Shown: positions 23,501 through 33,432 of the stretch, piece by piece | How positions within the stretch are numbered: position 1 is the stretch's first letter | Layout of the letters: each line of letters starts with the position of its first letter | Source: Guillardia theta CCMP2712 | Lineage: Eukaryota > Cryptophyceae > Pyrenomonadales > Geminigeraceae | Direction of reading: 5' to 3' | NCBI RefSeq assembly: GCF_000315625.1 | Contig: NW_005434620.1 | Coordinates: 1,068 to 58,436 of the forward strand | Length of the DNA: 57,369 nt | Made by a program: the position numbers and the translations under genes | Notes under the pieces: model-generated | What the model was told of the DNA's origin: nothing | Seen by the model: the letters and a program-made list of their open reading frames with translations, nothing else | Databases searched by the model: none

Positions 23501-23814
23501 ATTTCTCAACATCAGCAGAAGTTGCATGAGTCAGCAAAGGAACATTTTCGCGGTGCCGTGATCGAGCTAGCCGATTGTCTCCGCCTTCTGGGGAGCTTCA
23601 TGGGGGAGAAAGGAAGCATTCTTGAGGCCTGCGAGGCCTATGAACAAGCGCTTTCATTGCTTCGGAGTGAACTTGGTAGTGACCATCCGCAGTGTGAGGC
23701 TATCAGGTGAGACCTTGGTAAGTGCAAAGAGGAAGCTCAAAGTTCTATAGGTCAACACTTGCATCTTTACATCGGGCACAGAAAGCATACACGCAAGCTC
23801 AGAAGCTCTTCTGA
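11527..23814 (+). CDS. Giant nephrocystin-3-like TPR protein with pseudo-NACHT and CNBD-like domain
   Basis: Sixteen exons, introns 17476-17518, 17768-17818, 17882-17934, 18008-18057, 18386-18439, 20391-20440, 20564-20612, 21057-21103, 21161-21207, 21307-21351, 22438-22487, 22579-22627, 22708-22750, 23197-23244 and 23707-23750. All are GT-AG, and the spliced length is exactly 3,855 codons. The start MGAGLS fits an N-myristoylation site. Residues about 155-260 match DUF4062 as in nephrocystin-3/TEP1 (RVFVISSM, VFPRL, RGLSLVFVD, EIEHC, RYGPG). The following NACHT-like part keeps a Walker-B-like VIIIDGVERL, but where GxxGxGKS should be it reads DFPNQTSVS, so ATP binding is unlikely. From about residue 1100 to the end there are TPR-type helix pairs (kinesin-light-chain/NPHP3 style). 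They are interrupted at about residues 2450-2560 by a cyclic-nucleotide-binding-like fold (KDDVLLERDSPMDFILIVVRGAIRVV, EGELYGEFEML) that lacks the usual phosphate-binding arginine. Likely a cilium-, membrane- or signalling-scaffold protein; the domain calls are firm, the function is inferred. Confidence 0.88.
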
Positions 23815-23822
23815 TGTTCATC

Positions 23823-24556
23823 TTAATGCCTGATGGCTCGTAGATGAGGATAAGCCTCTGCTAAAGGCTCCAGCTGCTTGTCTATCGATCGATACAGCTG
23901 CTTCATACTCTCCGTTGTAATGTCAACATCCTTCCACCCACGTGCTAAATTGCTTTCATGCAACGATTGTAGAGCTTGTGCTGCGGGAATGTTGAAGCCA
24001 TTTCCCTGGTCATCACATCAATAACTCGATATGCCTCGGCCTGTACCAGAGTGACGCACCTTCTCTTGGTGAAGCATCATCGTGGTCCCCCTCCGAGCTC
24101 TCAGCTTAGCCAGGTGTTTATCACCAGATGTGTACTTCAAGCTCTCTGTGCGGGTATCTTTGTCATCATACTTGGCCCATGGCGTTCCTTTCCAAGTGTT
24201 TGTCCCAACTCCATCATGGAAGGATCCACCGAATCTGGAGAAAACCTGCGGAAACAAACAACTCAGGAAAAGTTGATGATGAGAGAATGCGACCTTTGCA
24301 GCTGTTCTCTCAGTTTCCAGATCTTGCTTCAGTTTAGATTGTTGGAATTGTGTGAGGAACTTCGCTGTCACCTGGCAAGTTGTTATCGTCCAACCAGTCT
24401 CACATCCTTTGGGTCATAGTCACTGACCTTATCCGCGAGGTTTCCTTGCAAGACTGTGCGATTGCTTTTGTTTCTCGAGAATACAAGGCAACCCGCGACG
24501 ATCGCCATAGTCACGAGCATCAGCTCCACCCCGCTACCTCTCGCTCTCCTCGCCAT
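23823..24556 (-). CDS. Small single-pass membrane (signal-anchor) protein, unknown function
   Basis: Four exons fit a continuous frame of 187 residues: 24428-24556, 24294-24371, 24047-24245 and 23823-23980, with GT-AG introns of 56, 48 and 66 bp. The N-terminus is basic (MARRAR), followed by a hydrophobic stretch VELMLVTMAIVAGCLVF (about residues 10-26) that could be a signal anchor or organelle-targeting segment. The rest is hydrophilic and basic, with a GVGTNTWKGTPWAKYDD block and an acidic/helical C-terminus. I do not recognise the family. An upstream in-frame ATG (24595) would add 13 residues ahead of the hydrophobic segment. The last intron is the least sure: the frame through it is also partly open. 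It is convergent with the giant TPR gene (stops 8 bp apart) and head-to-head with the Dpy-30 gene. Confidence 0.6.
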
Positions 24557-24736
24557 GGCCCTTCGACACTCCTTGTGATTTTTGCACTTGATCAAAATTA
24601 TCTATGACCTCATTGCTGCCTTTCTAATTTCTCAGCCTGAGGCAGACCTCGTCATGAACCAACGTTTCCGTTGTCCCCCTCCCATCCAACACTCTACTGG
24701 CGCTTGAACAACACAACAGCCTTGGCTACATCTCTT

Positions 24737-25003
24737 ATGACCGAGCACCCAACTGAGGAACAGACAGAAGCTTCAGGCAGCACAGCAGCAAACATGAAGC
24801 CTGATGAGCATGACTTGAGCAACCAGCCAAGTCAGGGGAACGTGGAAGTTGCCAAGAGAGTTATGGAAAGCTGTTTGAAGCAAGGGCTCGTGGAGCTCTG
24901 CAAGGAAAAGCCTTCTGACCCTGTCAGGTGGCTCGCACATTGGCTGCTTGAAAACAACCCGAACCAACCAAAGGTTATCGCTTCCATGGACAGCAACGGA
25001 TGA
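24737..25003 (+). CDS. Dpy-30 motif protein
   Basis: Single exon, 88 residues from ATG 24737 to TGA 25001-25003. The C-terminal half carries the Dpy-30 motif (VMESCLKQGLVELCKEKP, SDPVRWLAHWLLENNP), the short X-type four-helix dimer used as a docking module. In this family it binds amphipathic helices in COMPASS/Set1 histone methyltransferase (Ash2L) and in ciliary radial spokes or AKAP-type partners. The N-terminus is acidic and low-complexity (TEHPTEEQTEASGST), as is common in DPY30. The ATG at 24737 is preferred over one at 24671 because the extra 22 residues look non-coding. It shares a 180-bp divergent promoter region with the minus-strand gene at 24556. Confidence 0.85.
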   Translation: MTEHPTEEQTEASGSTAANMKPDEHDLSNQPSQGNVEVAKRVMESCLKQGLVELCKEKPSDPVRWLAHWLLENNPNQPKVIASMDSNG

Positions 25004-25291
25004 TGGTGTCGGCACGAAAAAGCGATTCTCATAAGCTGATTTGTTCTTTCGTCATGCAATGTGACTAAGATCCGGGAAGAAAACATCTCAGTTTTTATCT
25101 CAAAAGTTTATAATCAGATCCGATCGAGACAGCCTCTTGCAATTTTATGATTTAAGCTTGCGGAATGAAGTACCTCTGCATCTCAGTTACTCTTTCCTAA
25201 GTAATTCAAAGACATTACCTTGTAACTTTTTGACGATAATGTTCCGTCGAATGATCCTGACACCCGATTGATCATTGCAACATGATAGGAA
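25004..25291. other. Convergent intergenic spacer
   Basis: About 290 bp, AT-rich, between the stops of the Dpy-30 gene (+) and the lipase gene (-). It must hold both 3' UTRs. No RNA gene or strong hairpin seen. Confidence 0.5.
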
Positions 25292-27434
25292 TCAAAGAAC
25301 CTTAATCATGTATGCAAGAAACCAAAAGAAGCTTTTGGGAATATCCATCATGAAATCCAAATGATCGTCCTGCTCCAAGCTTCGTAACTTCGACAACATT
25401 GATGAGACCAACTCACCGCAGCCTCGATTACAAAATGCTGAGGGTTCGTAGCCGCATGTGAGAAAACAAATCTGAGAAACCCCTCGCCTATCACCCTTTT
25501 CCCCGTTGATCGCAGAGACTTACAGGAATTTGCCATGAGGTTTGTAAGCATCCACAATTCCTGCAGAAATTGAGAACAAACAAATAAGTTTCATTTTGCT
25601 GTCCACCTGCCGCCAGGTTGGAGGCGATGGAAATCCACTTTTTACGACGATCTTCACCATGCTGCGAATAAGAACTTTCTGTCTGCGAGAGAGTCCAAGA
25701 TTGATTCTCTGACAACAACTACAACAAGAGGTCAGGCCAGCAGTTTTCTTAGATGATTGACACTAACCCGAAGAAGGGCAGAGCTCTGCCTACCCAGCAA
25801 TCGAGGCACAACATCACACTAAAACAAGCACCATCATTTGTTGCAAGCGCAACACCAAGGTACCTGATGAACGTAGCACCTGAGCCGATTTGAAAGCGTT
25901 TCTAAGATCTTCATTCCCTCTGATAATCATGTTAGAAGTTCGGAAAGATTGTGAATAATTTACGATAGTTGACCGCACAGACCAACAATATATTCAAATA
26001 TTACCTTCTGTACAAGGGTCTCCAAATACGAGCGGGGCACCAAAAACGACAATTTGTAAATCAATCCTGGAATTCCACAACATGTCTGCAAGATCAAGTC
26101 AAAACGTCTGGCGCTGGAATCCCACGCAGGCTCACCCCTCCATTCTGTATCCAACAAGCTTCTGAGTGCTAAAACCATTGCGCATCCACCACCGTAGGAG
26201 TGGCCAGTAAATACAACTCTGAAATGCTCATTCAGACTCAGAAACTCTGATTTCATGGTAGAATTTCCTTTTGACATTGGTTGATTTTGCGCACGCTTGC
26301 AAACTTTCAAAAATCGCAGTAGAACTGAATAAATTTTCCAGAAGATTAAAGATTGCTAAGGCATACACGTGCTGTCAAATGTTAAAGATAGGTACAAACC
26401 ATTTTGAGATTGCGGCATTGAATCCACAGTGTACAGGAATTCCATGTTTCTAAAAAGCACATTCAGCGAATTGGGCCAAAAACCGCTTTCAAGGTCAGAT
26501 AATCCACTTTGTCAGGCTTAAAACGATCACAGACATACGAATCCATTCACCTGTGTCACAGGCAAGCAAACAAGATCGTGCATGACGTCAATCCAGGAAT
26601 ATGTTCCTCGGAAGGTGACCAGTATGACAGACTCCTGTTCTCTAGAAAGTGGATCCTGTAGCTCGTTCGAACAACAACTCATTCGATTCCCAAGGTCACC
26701 TTCATTTCAAGAATCGCCCAATTCGGCTCAATGCTGGCCTACAAACCAGCAATCAACTCCACGAAGAGAAGAACGACAATTTACCTGTCCTTCAGTAGGA
26801 CTGACCACAGCACTGGCATACTCGGTTACCTGTGACAGATTTCAAAACTAGGTCAGACTAATGGTATCTACTTTTTGACAAAATTGATCATGATAGATGT
26901 CTTCACACGCCCTGCATATGCTTTTTAAACCAGGAATAACGCGATAGAGGAACAACCTTGCACAAATGTTGTCCTGCTCAAATAGAACCTCCATATTCCT
27001 CTGCCAAACGGTCAGTCAATTGAAAGAAACGTTTCAGCAACGAATGAACACTTGATCTTGCTCTTCAGCTTCAACAGAATGAAAAGACTTGGAAGACGCG
27101 CTGTAGGGCTCCAAATCTCGTCTGCTCAACAAGCTGGCGTTTGCTACCAGGAGTATCAGAAAGACATCATCCTGACCATTGACAACCTGCTAGAGATCTA
27201 GGTCTTTTACCGTAATAGAATTCTGTCATAGCAAAGGTTGACTTTCAATCAAAGGAAACAAATAATCTTACTTTGGGCGCACAGTCTCTGATATTGTAAT
27301 TCAGCGAGATTCGCAAGGATTTGTCGTGAAGCTTGAAATATTCCGCTCGCTACGCCCCTTGTGCCCCACGATGTCTCACTCTCTCGTCCTTCCATCATTA
27401 CAGCATGCTCCTTGCATTGGACATCGCGCTCCAT
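25292..27434 (-). CDS. Class 3 (alpha/beta-hydrolase) lipase, diacylglycerol-lipase-like
   Basis: Multi-exon gene; exon ends are only partly solved. Conserved parts in order on the minus strand: SVILVTFRGTYSWIDVMHDL at about 26650-26590 (the oxyanion strand of lipase_3); VHCGFNAAISKW at about 26420; VVFTGHSYGGGCAMVLAL at about 26220-26165 with nucleophile serine in GHSYG; IVVFGAPLVFGDP at about 26060-26020; NMIIRGNED near 25930; DAYKPHGKFLFVFSH at about 25550-25450; and DDHLDFMMDIP near 25350, where the catalytic histidine is expected. Stop at 25292-25294. The first exon is placed at ATG 27432-27434, whose frame runs to a GTAAGAT donor; this start is tentative. Class 3 lipases hydrolyse acyl esters of glycerolipids, and the FRGTxSWxD pattern resembles sn-1 diacylglycerol lipases and plant lipase_3 proteins. 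No membrane domain was found. Confidence 0.8.
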
Positions 27435-27647
27435 GCTGGCACAACTCAACCACGCTCCAGACCACGCTCCATGTTTGTAGATGTGACGCACTTTTCTTCC
27501 TGCATCATTCTCACAATAAAATAAAGCGGGGTATGCTGCCTTTCATCTGCTGCTGAGGCAAGCTTCATTTTGCGACGAAAGTCAAAATGGGAGTTTTAAA
27601 AAATCGAAACACTGAACTCTGACAGCTGCGAGTCTCAACTCCCGTGA

Positions 27648-28275
27648 CTTGTCATACTCCCTCACAGTCTGTGATACTCCCTCACAGTCTGTCATACTCC
27701 CTCACAGTCTGTCATACTCCCTCACAGTCTGTCATACTCCCTCACAGTCTGTGATACTCCCTCACAGTCTGTCATACTCCCTCACAGTCTGTGATACTCC
27801 CTCACAGTCTGTCATACTCCCTCACAGTCTGTGATACTCCCTCACAGTCTGTGATACTCCCTCACAGTCTGTCATACTCCCTCACAGTCTGTCATACTCC
27901 CTCACAGTCTGTCATACTCCCTCACAGTCTGTCATACTCCCTCACAGTCTGTCATACTCCCTCACAGTCTGTCATACTCCCTCACAGTCTGTCATACTCC
28001 CTCACAGTCTGTCATACTCCCTCACAGTCTGTGATACTCCCTCACAGTCTGTCGTACTCCCTCACAGTCTGTCATACTCCCTCACAGTCTGTCATACTCC
28101 CTCACAGTCTGTCATACTCCCTCACAGTCTGTGATACTCCCTCACAGTCTGTCGTACTCCCTCACAGTCTGTGATACTCCCTCACAGTCTGTGATACTCC
28201 CTCACAGTCTGTCATACTCCCTCACAGTCTGTGATACTCCCTCACAGTCTGTGATACTCCCTCACAGTCTGTCAG
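27648..28275. repeat. 20-bp minisatellite, about 31 copies
   Basis: Tandem of CATACTCCCTCACAGTCTGT with perfect 20-bp phase. Variation is almost limited to one position: GTCAT in about two thirds of units, GTGAT in about 11, and GTCGT in two. In GTGAT units, TCACAG-T-CTGTGA is a perfect palindrome. Because 20 is not a multiple of 3 and the units lack stops in some frames, long artefactual reading frames arise. It lies between the 5' end of the lipase gene and the 3' end of RPC9. Confidence 0.97.
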
Positions 28276-28462
28276 TTCAGGAGCCTGAACGGAGTGCGAT
28301 GATGGCATCGTGGTGAGGTATCATGCGAGGTAGAACGCAATCATCCCTTCAACGCCACCCTCTCTCCTCTTTTAAGTATCGCCGCACGCATTGTAACTTG
28401 AGCAATGACACCCAGGCATCTTTTCCTGGATTGATTTTGCTTTTGATTCTGATTTGATTCTT

Positions 28463-28494
28463 GAACAACTCGCACTTGCAAGTGAGAGTTGTTC
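28463..28494. repeat. Near-perfect 32-nt palindrome (16-nt arms)
   Basis: Arms GAACAACTCGCACTTG and CAAGTGAGAGTTGTTC are complementary at 15 of 16 positions with no loop. It sits about 150 bp beyond the stop of RPC9 on the minus strand and about 190 bp right of the minisatellite. It could be a hairpin in a 3' UTR, a dimeric protein-binding site or a remnant of a small inverted-repeat element. Confidence 0.8.
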
Positions 28495-28640
28495 GTCTGT
28501 GTACTTGTGCTGTGCTAGTTATCTAGGAATTTCAATGAGCACAAGTGTACATTATCAAAACATATATTTTGCATCAAGACGCCTCTTCCTCCTCCATTTG
28601 TTCCATTTCCTGTAGTAGTTTACCCTCTGTTCGAATTGAA

Positions 28641-29332
28641 TCAATCAACCTCAGACTCCACCTCTGGAGGCGCTGAAAGAATTTTTTCAACGAGAGCAAT
28701 CATCTGGTTCGATTCCATGTAAGCCAAACTCAAAGACAATGGATCATTGATATGCTACCTGTTCAAGCCTATCATCTCCGAATCTTGCTTCAGCCTGCCA
28801 ATGAATCATGCGATCAAACGTCTGCTTTACCCACTGTAGAACGACGATTACATGATCGATGATAGAGTATAGCGAAACTAAAGTTGTCGGTCGAAAATTT
28901 GCAATATTGAGAAGTTCTTTCTTTTTCAAAGGCTCTTGTCCATCCTTGTTTTCGAAAATGCCCAAAGTATTTGGCACAATCAGTGAGATCAGGTTGATGC
29001 AGAAGAATCACCAGCGGTGGAAACTTGGCAAGCTCCCCATAGAGCTGCTGTACTTCATTTGGAGTGACATTGCATGAATTTGAGCTTTCAAGATACTGGA
29101 TGACCTGAAAATCTTGAAATTATACGAAAATCCAAAATCATTGAACAAAATACTTGGTTTGTAGTGAGCACCGCTACCTGCAGCAAGATTCAAAATGTGC
29201 ATGATTCATATTGTTCTGATTCACCTCTGGCCTTTGGAAGCCCGATTTTGAGGCTTCCAGTTGAATGCTTTTCACCAGTTCGAGTACTTCAGCATTGCAT
29301 AGAACCGCGTCACAATCATCGAGAATCTCCAT
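28641..29332 (-). CDS. CRCP: DNA-directed RNA polymerase III subunit RPC9 (CRCP/Rpc17)
   Basis: Six exons: 29225-29332, 29154-29177, 29012-29104, 28852-28944, 28759-28794 and 28641-28703. All introns are GT-AG (47-67 bp) and the product is 138 residues, close to the roughly 140-160 usual for the family. RPC9 is the Rpb4-like half of the Pol III stalk, pairing with RPC8 (Rpb7-like) and contacting TFIIIB. The start MEILDDCDAVLCNAEVLELV matches the family's MEV..ANxALLSNYEV; LTTNQVIQYLES matches the TYETLKYI segment; LLNIANFRPTTLVSLYSII matches the HRDC-like LQLLNHRPxTxVEIQLMVEE; and the tail is acidic after PPEVESEVD. One coding exon is only 24 bp. Identification rests on the whole pattern; a general Rpb4-like protein is the only alternative. 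Confidence 0.88.
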
Positions 29333-29392
29333 TTTCAAGGATCCAGATTTAGCAGACTAGCTCACAAATTGAATTAGCGTCTGAAAAATCTC

Positions 29393-29988
29393 ATGACTGA
29401 GTTGATAACTTCATATGACTTCATCTTGATCATAAACATTTCACTCATGGATGATCTAATGCAACATCAAGGCAAAGCCCTGTCCCCCTCTTCTCCTGCC
29501 TGCTTTCTGCATGTGAACCAAAAAACAAACGAGGCGGGCCCACATGAATTCCCGCACCAGAATTTCGACATGCGGGATGTGTGCGCTGGTCCCTTCATCT
29601 CTTTCTCTTCCTGTGATGACCCATCTTCGAACCTCCTCTCGCCTCTGATCATGGCGATCCCATCAGATGCACAAGTCGCTGGTCGAGATGGGAGTACTAC
29701 AGGAGCGACCGTGTATCCGTCTGATGGATCTCGACCTCCACTGAAGGCTCGATAAAAGTGTCATACGTGGAATTCCTTGTGACGTTGTTCAAATTTCACT
29801 TTCTGCTTCTATCTTTGATTATGTGAGCATGTGCTGCGAAGCCTCTCGGAATAAGCAGCTTTCCATCGCTCCTCTCATGTCTTCTACTGCGTTGGACCAC
29901 ATGTCTTTGCCAGATGCTGATAGATCAAGGACTCAAGCAAGAGTGATTTTGCGATCCAACAAGCGAAGATCGCGAAAAGCGGAATAAT
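29393..29988 (+). CDS. Possible small gene, unknown
   Basis: Two plus-strand open stretches in sequence otherwise without genes: about 29393-29755 (ATG to TAA; inner ATGs such as 29651) and about 29826-29988, ending in a basic tail RVILRSNKRRSRKAE before TAA 29986-29988. They could be joined by an intron with donor GTATCC near 29712 and acceptor near 29828, but this is not well supported. No domain recognised. It lies head-to-head with RPC9 and convergent with cytochrome c1. Confidence 0.25.
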
Positions 29989-30335
29989 AACACTGTAGAG
30001 TGGACGGCAAAATTATCGAGTGATGGTAAAGAGTTGGCATGAATGGAGATGGTGTGAGATCTTATCAACGGCATTTTGAGTACCAGTCTATTGCTGTGCA
30101 GCAGTCAAGCAACCGATTAGATAGCCTCAATTTGGAACAGAGTTGGCGGAAGCGTGTGAGTTGGTGAAATCGATCAAAATGTTTCACTGCTGGAAGATAT
30201 GAGTATGTGCAACACATTGTTAGCTGCATAACGCATCTCAGGCTTGATTGACCATGTTTGGTACTCTTTTAATGCTTGAACACATTAAACGGACAGGCTC
30301 CACGGCTCCACAAAACAGCAAAGATTCATCGTTAG

Positions 30336-32109
30336 CTAATGGAACGAGATTCGTCTCGATTTGTAAATTGACCTGTGAAAGAACATCATGCTGCATGAAA
30401 ACATTCCAAGAATAATACCAGAGGAAACGCTTGTACCAGCTGCCCGAGAGATCAGCGAAAAAACAAAGATTAGACGAAGTCAGAGCACAATTCCGACGTA
30501 ATTACCCTGCTGCAGCGCCGCACAAGGCCAAACCTGCAATGAATTTGAGACCCATCTTCTTCCTTTCGTCCTAAGATTGCAATCAATCAACTCGAAATCA
30601 AGATCGCAGCGTCCTCAAGACGTACAGCTTCTGGTTCAGCTGCCCATGCAAGAAAGGTGGTCACATCTTTAGCCATCTGTAAATATTAGTTAACCGTAAA
30701 CATCTTAGGAAATTTTAAAATCGAATAATGCGCAAACCTGAGATGCAGTTGCTTCTGTCCCGTCTTCATATTCTACGCCGCCATCATAGATAGGCTAAAC
30801 ATGAAGGGTTAAAACGAGCACTTATCTTCAACAGCAGGACGTGAATTGTGAACATGGAAGAGACGACAAACAGACAACAAGACGCGAAACAGAGTGTACC
30901 GGTGGCATTTGAATTCTGCCGCCAGGGAAGTACGGATTCCAGTGCCTGAGCAACAACGACAGGGAATTATTTCTTGAAAAGTAGAATCGCCTATGCTGAA
31001 CTCACTGTCCTTCCGCAATGACCACGCCAGCCGGTGGGTCACGATATCCAGTCAGCAAAGCGAAAATGTAATCGGCCCCACCTTCCAAATAATCATCAGA
31101 CTAAATAAAGTGGATAAAATATAATCAGTTTCAGCGAAAATGTCCAGAGAAAATCAAGCATCAATCCTCAACGTACCATGGCGCGCCTTGGTGATGAGAG
31201 AAAGATCTGGAGGAAGGCCGCCGTTGTTGGCATAACGCGCCTCATTCTCGTTCTAGACAACAGTCACTTCTGGATAAGTACTCTTTACCTAATTTGGTCA
31301 CCTTGTACGGACTCTGAATGTAATCGGAGAGCTTCCCAGGTCGTTCAAAGTAAGCTCCTGCACATATACACTCAAAATCATAGGCTTAGAAGCTCGCAAC
31401 TACCCGTGTCATCTGGACCGTCCGTATATTCCTTCTCTGCAGCCATCTCTTTGGCTTCATCCTGCACATTGGATCAATTGTATGGAAAACCCTCTCTCTC
31501 CCAATACCTCTGTATAGCACACTCCAACCAAGTTACGATAGGCAATTCTTTTGAGCCCGTGACAAGCTGCACACACCTTCAAAGAAAAATCACAAATAAT
31601 TCATCGTTTGTCCATTGAGTTAACACAACCTGCTGATACACCTGGTGTCCACGACGGATACTAACAAATCATTAGAAAACACATTTGAAAAACAATCAAC
31701 ATACCTTGCAGCATCGTAAGCCGCCATGAAGCCACTGTGTGACCATGGATAGGCCGCAGAATGCAACTGGTCACTTGCATACGCAGTGCTAACAAAAGAG
31801 TTAGACTAGATCGCCTAACCCCTATGGCCACCTGCTGGTGAAAATGTAGGCTGCACCACCAACGGTAGCGCCTACAGCGACCTTACCAAAGATCCTGTAG
31901 AGTACAAAGGATATTCAGTGCTTCGATTTTCTGCTGAGACGAACGCGAAGAAGGTGTGCGAAAGAAAAGAGTTGCAGGAACGAACATCGAAGGGGCGTGG
32001 GGGGCATCCAAACGAGAAACAACATACATGAGCTACTGTTTAGAGGGGGAGCGCAAAAAGGAGAAGAGGAGGGAGGATGATAAGACGAAGGAAAAGGAGG
32101 GCTGGTCAT
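30336..32109 (-). CDS. CYC1: Cytochrome c1, heme protein, mitochondrial
   Basis: Cytochrome c1 of the bc1 complex (complex III) passes electrons from the Rieske protein to cytochrome c at the inner membrane. About ten short exons give, in order: HSGFMAAYDAASIRRGHQVY, the heme site VCAACH (about 31570), LKRIAYRNLVG, KLSDYIQSPY, NGGLPPDLSLI, GGADYIFALLTGY, DPPAGV, WNPYFPGGRIQMP with the axial methionine, PIYDGGVEYEDGTEAT, MAKDVTTFLAWAAEPE, DERKKMGLKF, and the matrix tail WYKRF, WSIYKSRRISFH before TAG 30336-30338. The C-terminal membrane anchor (AGLALCGAAAG, WYKRFLW) is short. The body starts at 31894 with a hydrophobic ATVGGAAY stretch typical of the second half of the c1 presequence. The first exon is uncertain: a GTATGT donor near 32034 would join an ATG at 32107-32109, while an ATG near 31988 gives a more mitochondrion-like peptide but no good splice. 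Confidence 0.88.
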
Positions 32110-32113
32110 GACG

Positions 32114-33432
32114 AGGAGAAAGAAGAATGAACGGCGCCGACCTCGGTACACGCAGCATGTCGCGGAGCTTCCTCTGCTCGTGAGACCCCTACCCCTCTCC
32201 AACACCGGATTTTCATATGGATAGACCCGGTGGACAATGACGATATGGATGACCCTACCCACCAAGGAAGTAAAACATACCCATCCACCCACTACTGGGA
32301 GACCATGAACAAACATCAATGGGATCACCCCACCCCTCGTCCTAGTAGTGTAGCATGTTATAATAACCCTTACACAGACATGCCCTCAGAAACTACCCAC
32401 CCCCTTTCGACCTCAAACCCCCCCTCCGTCGCCATTACATCCTCTTGCGCTTTCTAGGGCTGCCGCTATGACCGTTATGAATCGAGAAATATGATAACGG
32501 TCCGGAGGCCCGGCCGGACCGGCGAACTTCGGAACGCCGGGAAGTTCGGAGCCTCAGCCTGAGCGGCATCTTGACGGAATACAAGTTTGTTAGACTTGTA
32601 CCGTCTAGTCCAAAGTCACGCAGATCACATCGACCTTAGTTGTAACAAGTCAGTTTTTGCTCAAGACCGAATTTAATGCACACAAAACTTGAAAGAGCAC
32701 ACCATGTGAAACCCAACTTCGCATCCAGACATGAGAGGACCTTAGCAAGACGGCTAGGAAAGCCCCCTCTTCGTCCCACGTACTACATTCGTACTACATG
32801 ATTGCCGCGGCGCCTTGAAAACACGTCAGTCGTCTTGTTTACAGGAGAGTTTTTGTTAACTCGGCGCTATCTGACTGGCACGGCTGGCATACGATCCATC
32901 ACATCTTGGTGCCGACGGTAGTACATGCCGCTCAGGAGTCCGGAATACAGTTTCGCTAACAGGCTCCCTCGGGGTGCGATCATTGTTGTACGCAGCCTGG
33001 CAGTGACTCCGGAGCCGGGGCGGACAATTTTCTGCTGAGGCGAGGCCCGGGATCAGTGTGATCGGATGGCTCAGTAAGTTGGCAACTTTTTGCGGGCTTG
33101 GGGGCTGGCGACCGACGCGGTGGGTCTCGTGGCGTACTTTGACTCAGTACGACATCAGTAACGGTGTGACTCAGTGACAGCGACACTTTTACGTGCTCAG
33201 TCTTTAGCTATAAGGCGACAACTAAGACATAGAGTCTTCGCAGCTCTTGCATATCTCTACGTTTGACATCGTTTTGCCTTCCGCTCGCCGGAAAACCTGG
33301 AAAGGTCTAGATCATTCACGAAGATACAAAGATAAGTTCAATGACAAAGTTTCACACCTTCTCCATGTTATACATATGCATAGCTTCTTGAAGGAAGGAC
33401 AATTGATCAGAAGACAGATCTGCACTGAAAAG
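32114..33432. other. 1.3 kb intergenic region with a GC-rich island
   Basis: Between the 5' end of cytochrome c1 and the 3' end of the coiled-coil gene (both minus strand). Base composition changes from ordinary to GC-rich at about 32460-33200. Reading frames here are short and unlike neighbouring genes. The left end of the island holds the stem-loop cluster listed separately. I find no tRNA or rRNA. Confidence 0.5.
32471..32605. other. Cluster of four stem-loops in GC-rich island (candidate structured RNA or element end)
   Basis: Four consecutive inverted repeats: ACCGTTAT/ATAACGGT (32471-32501, 8 of 8), GGTCCGG/CCGGACC (32499-32520, 7 of 7), CGAACTTC/GAAGTTCG (32523-32548, 8 of 8), and GACGGaaTACAAGT/ACTTGTACCGTC (32573-32605, 12 pairs with a 2-nt bulge). 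The first two overlap by three bases, so they could be alternatives. No Sm site or box C/D motif was convincing. Confidence 0.5.

Noticed and set aside
27649-28316. Plus-strand reading frames in the minisatellite, and the idea of a CRISPR-like array
   Set aside because: Unit length 20 without spacers; the frames exist only because the unit lacks stops. There is no conserved start or flank.
28706-28716. GGTTCGATTCC, a perfect tRNA B-box core
   Set aside because: No matching A-box, acceptor stem or anticodon loop around it. It falls at an intron/exon boundary of RPC9 on the other strand.
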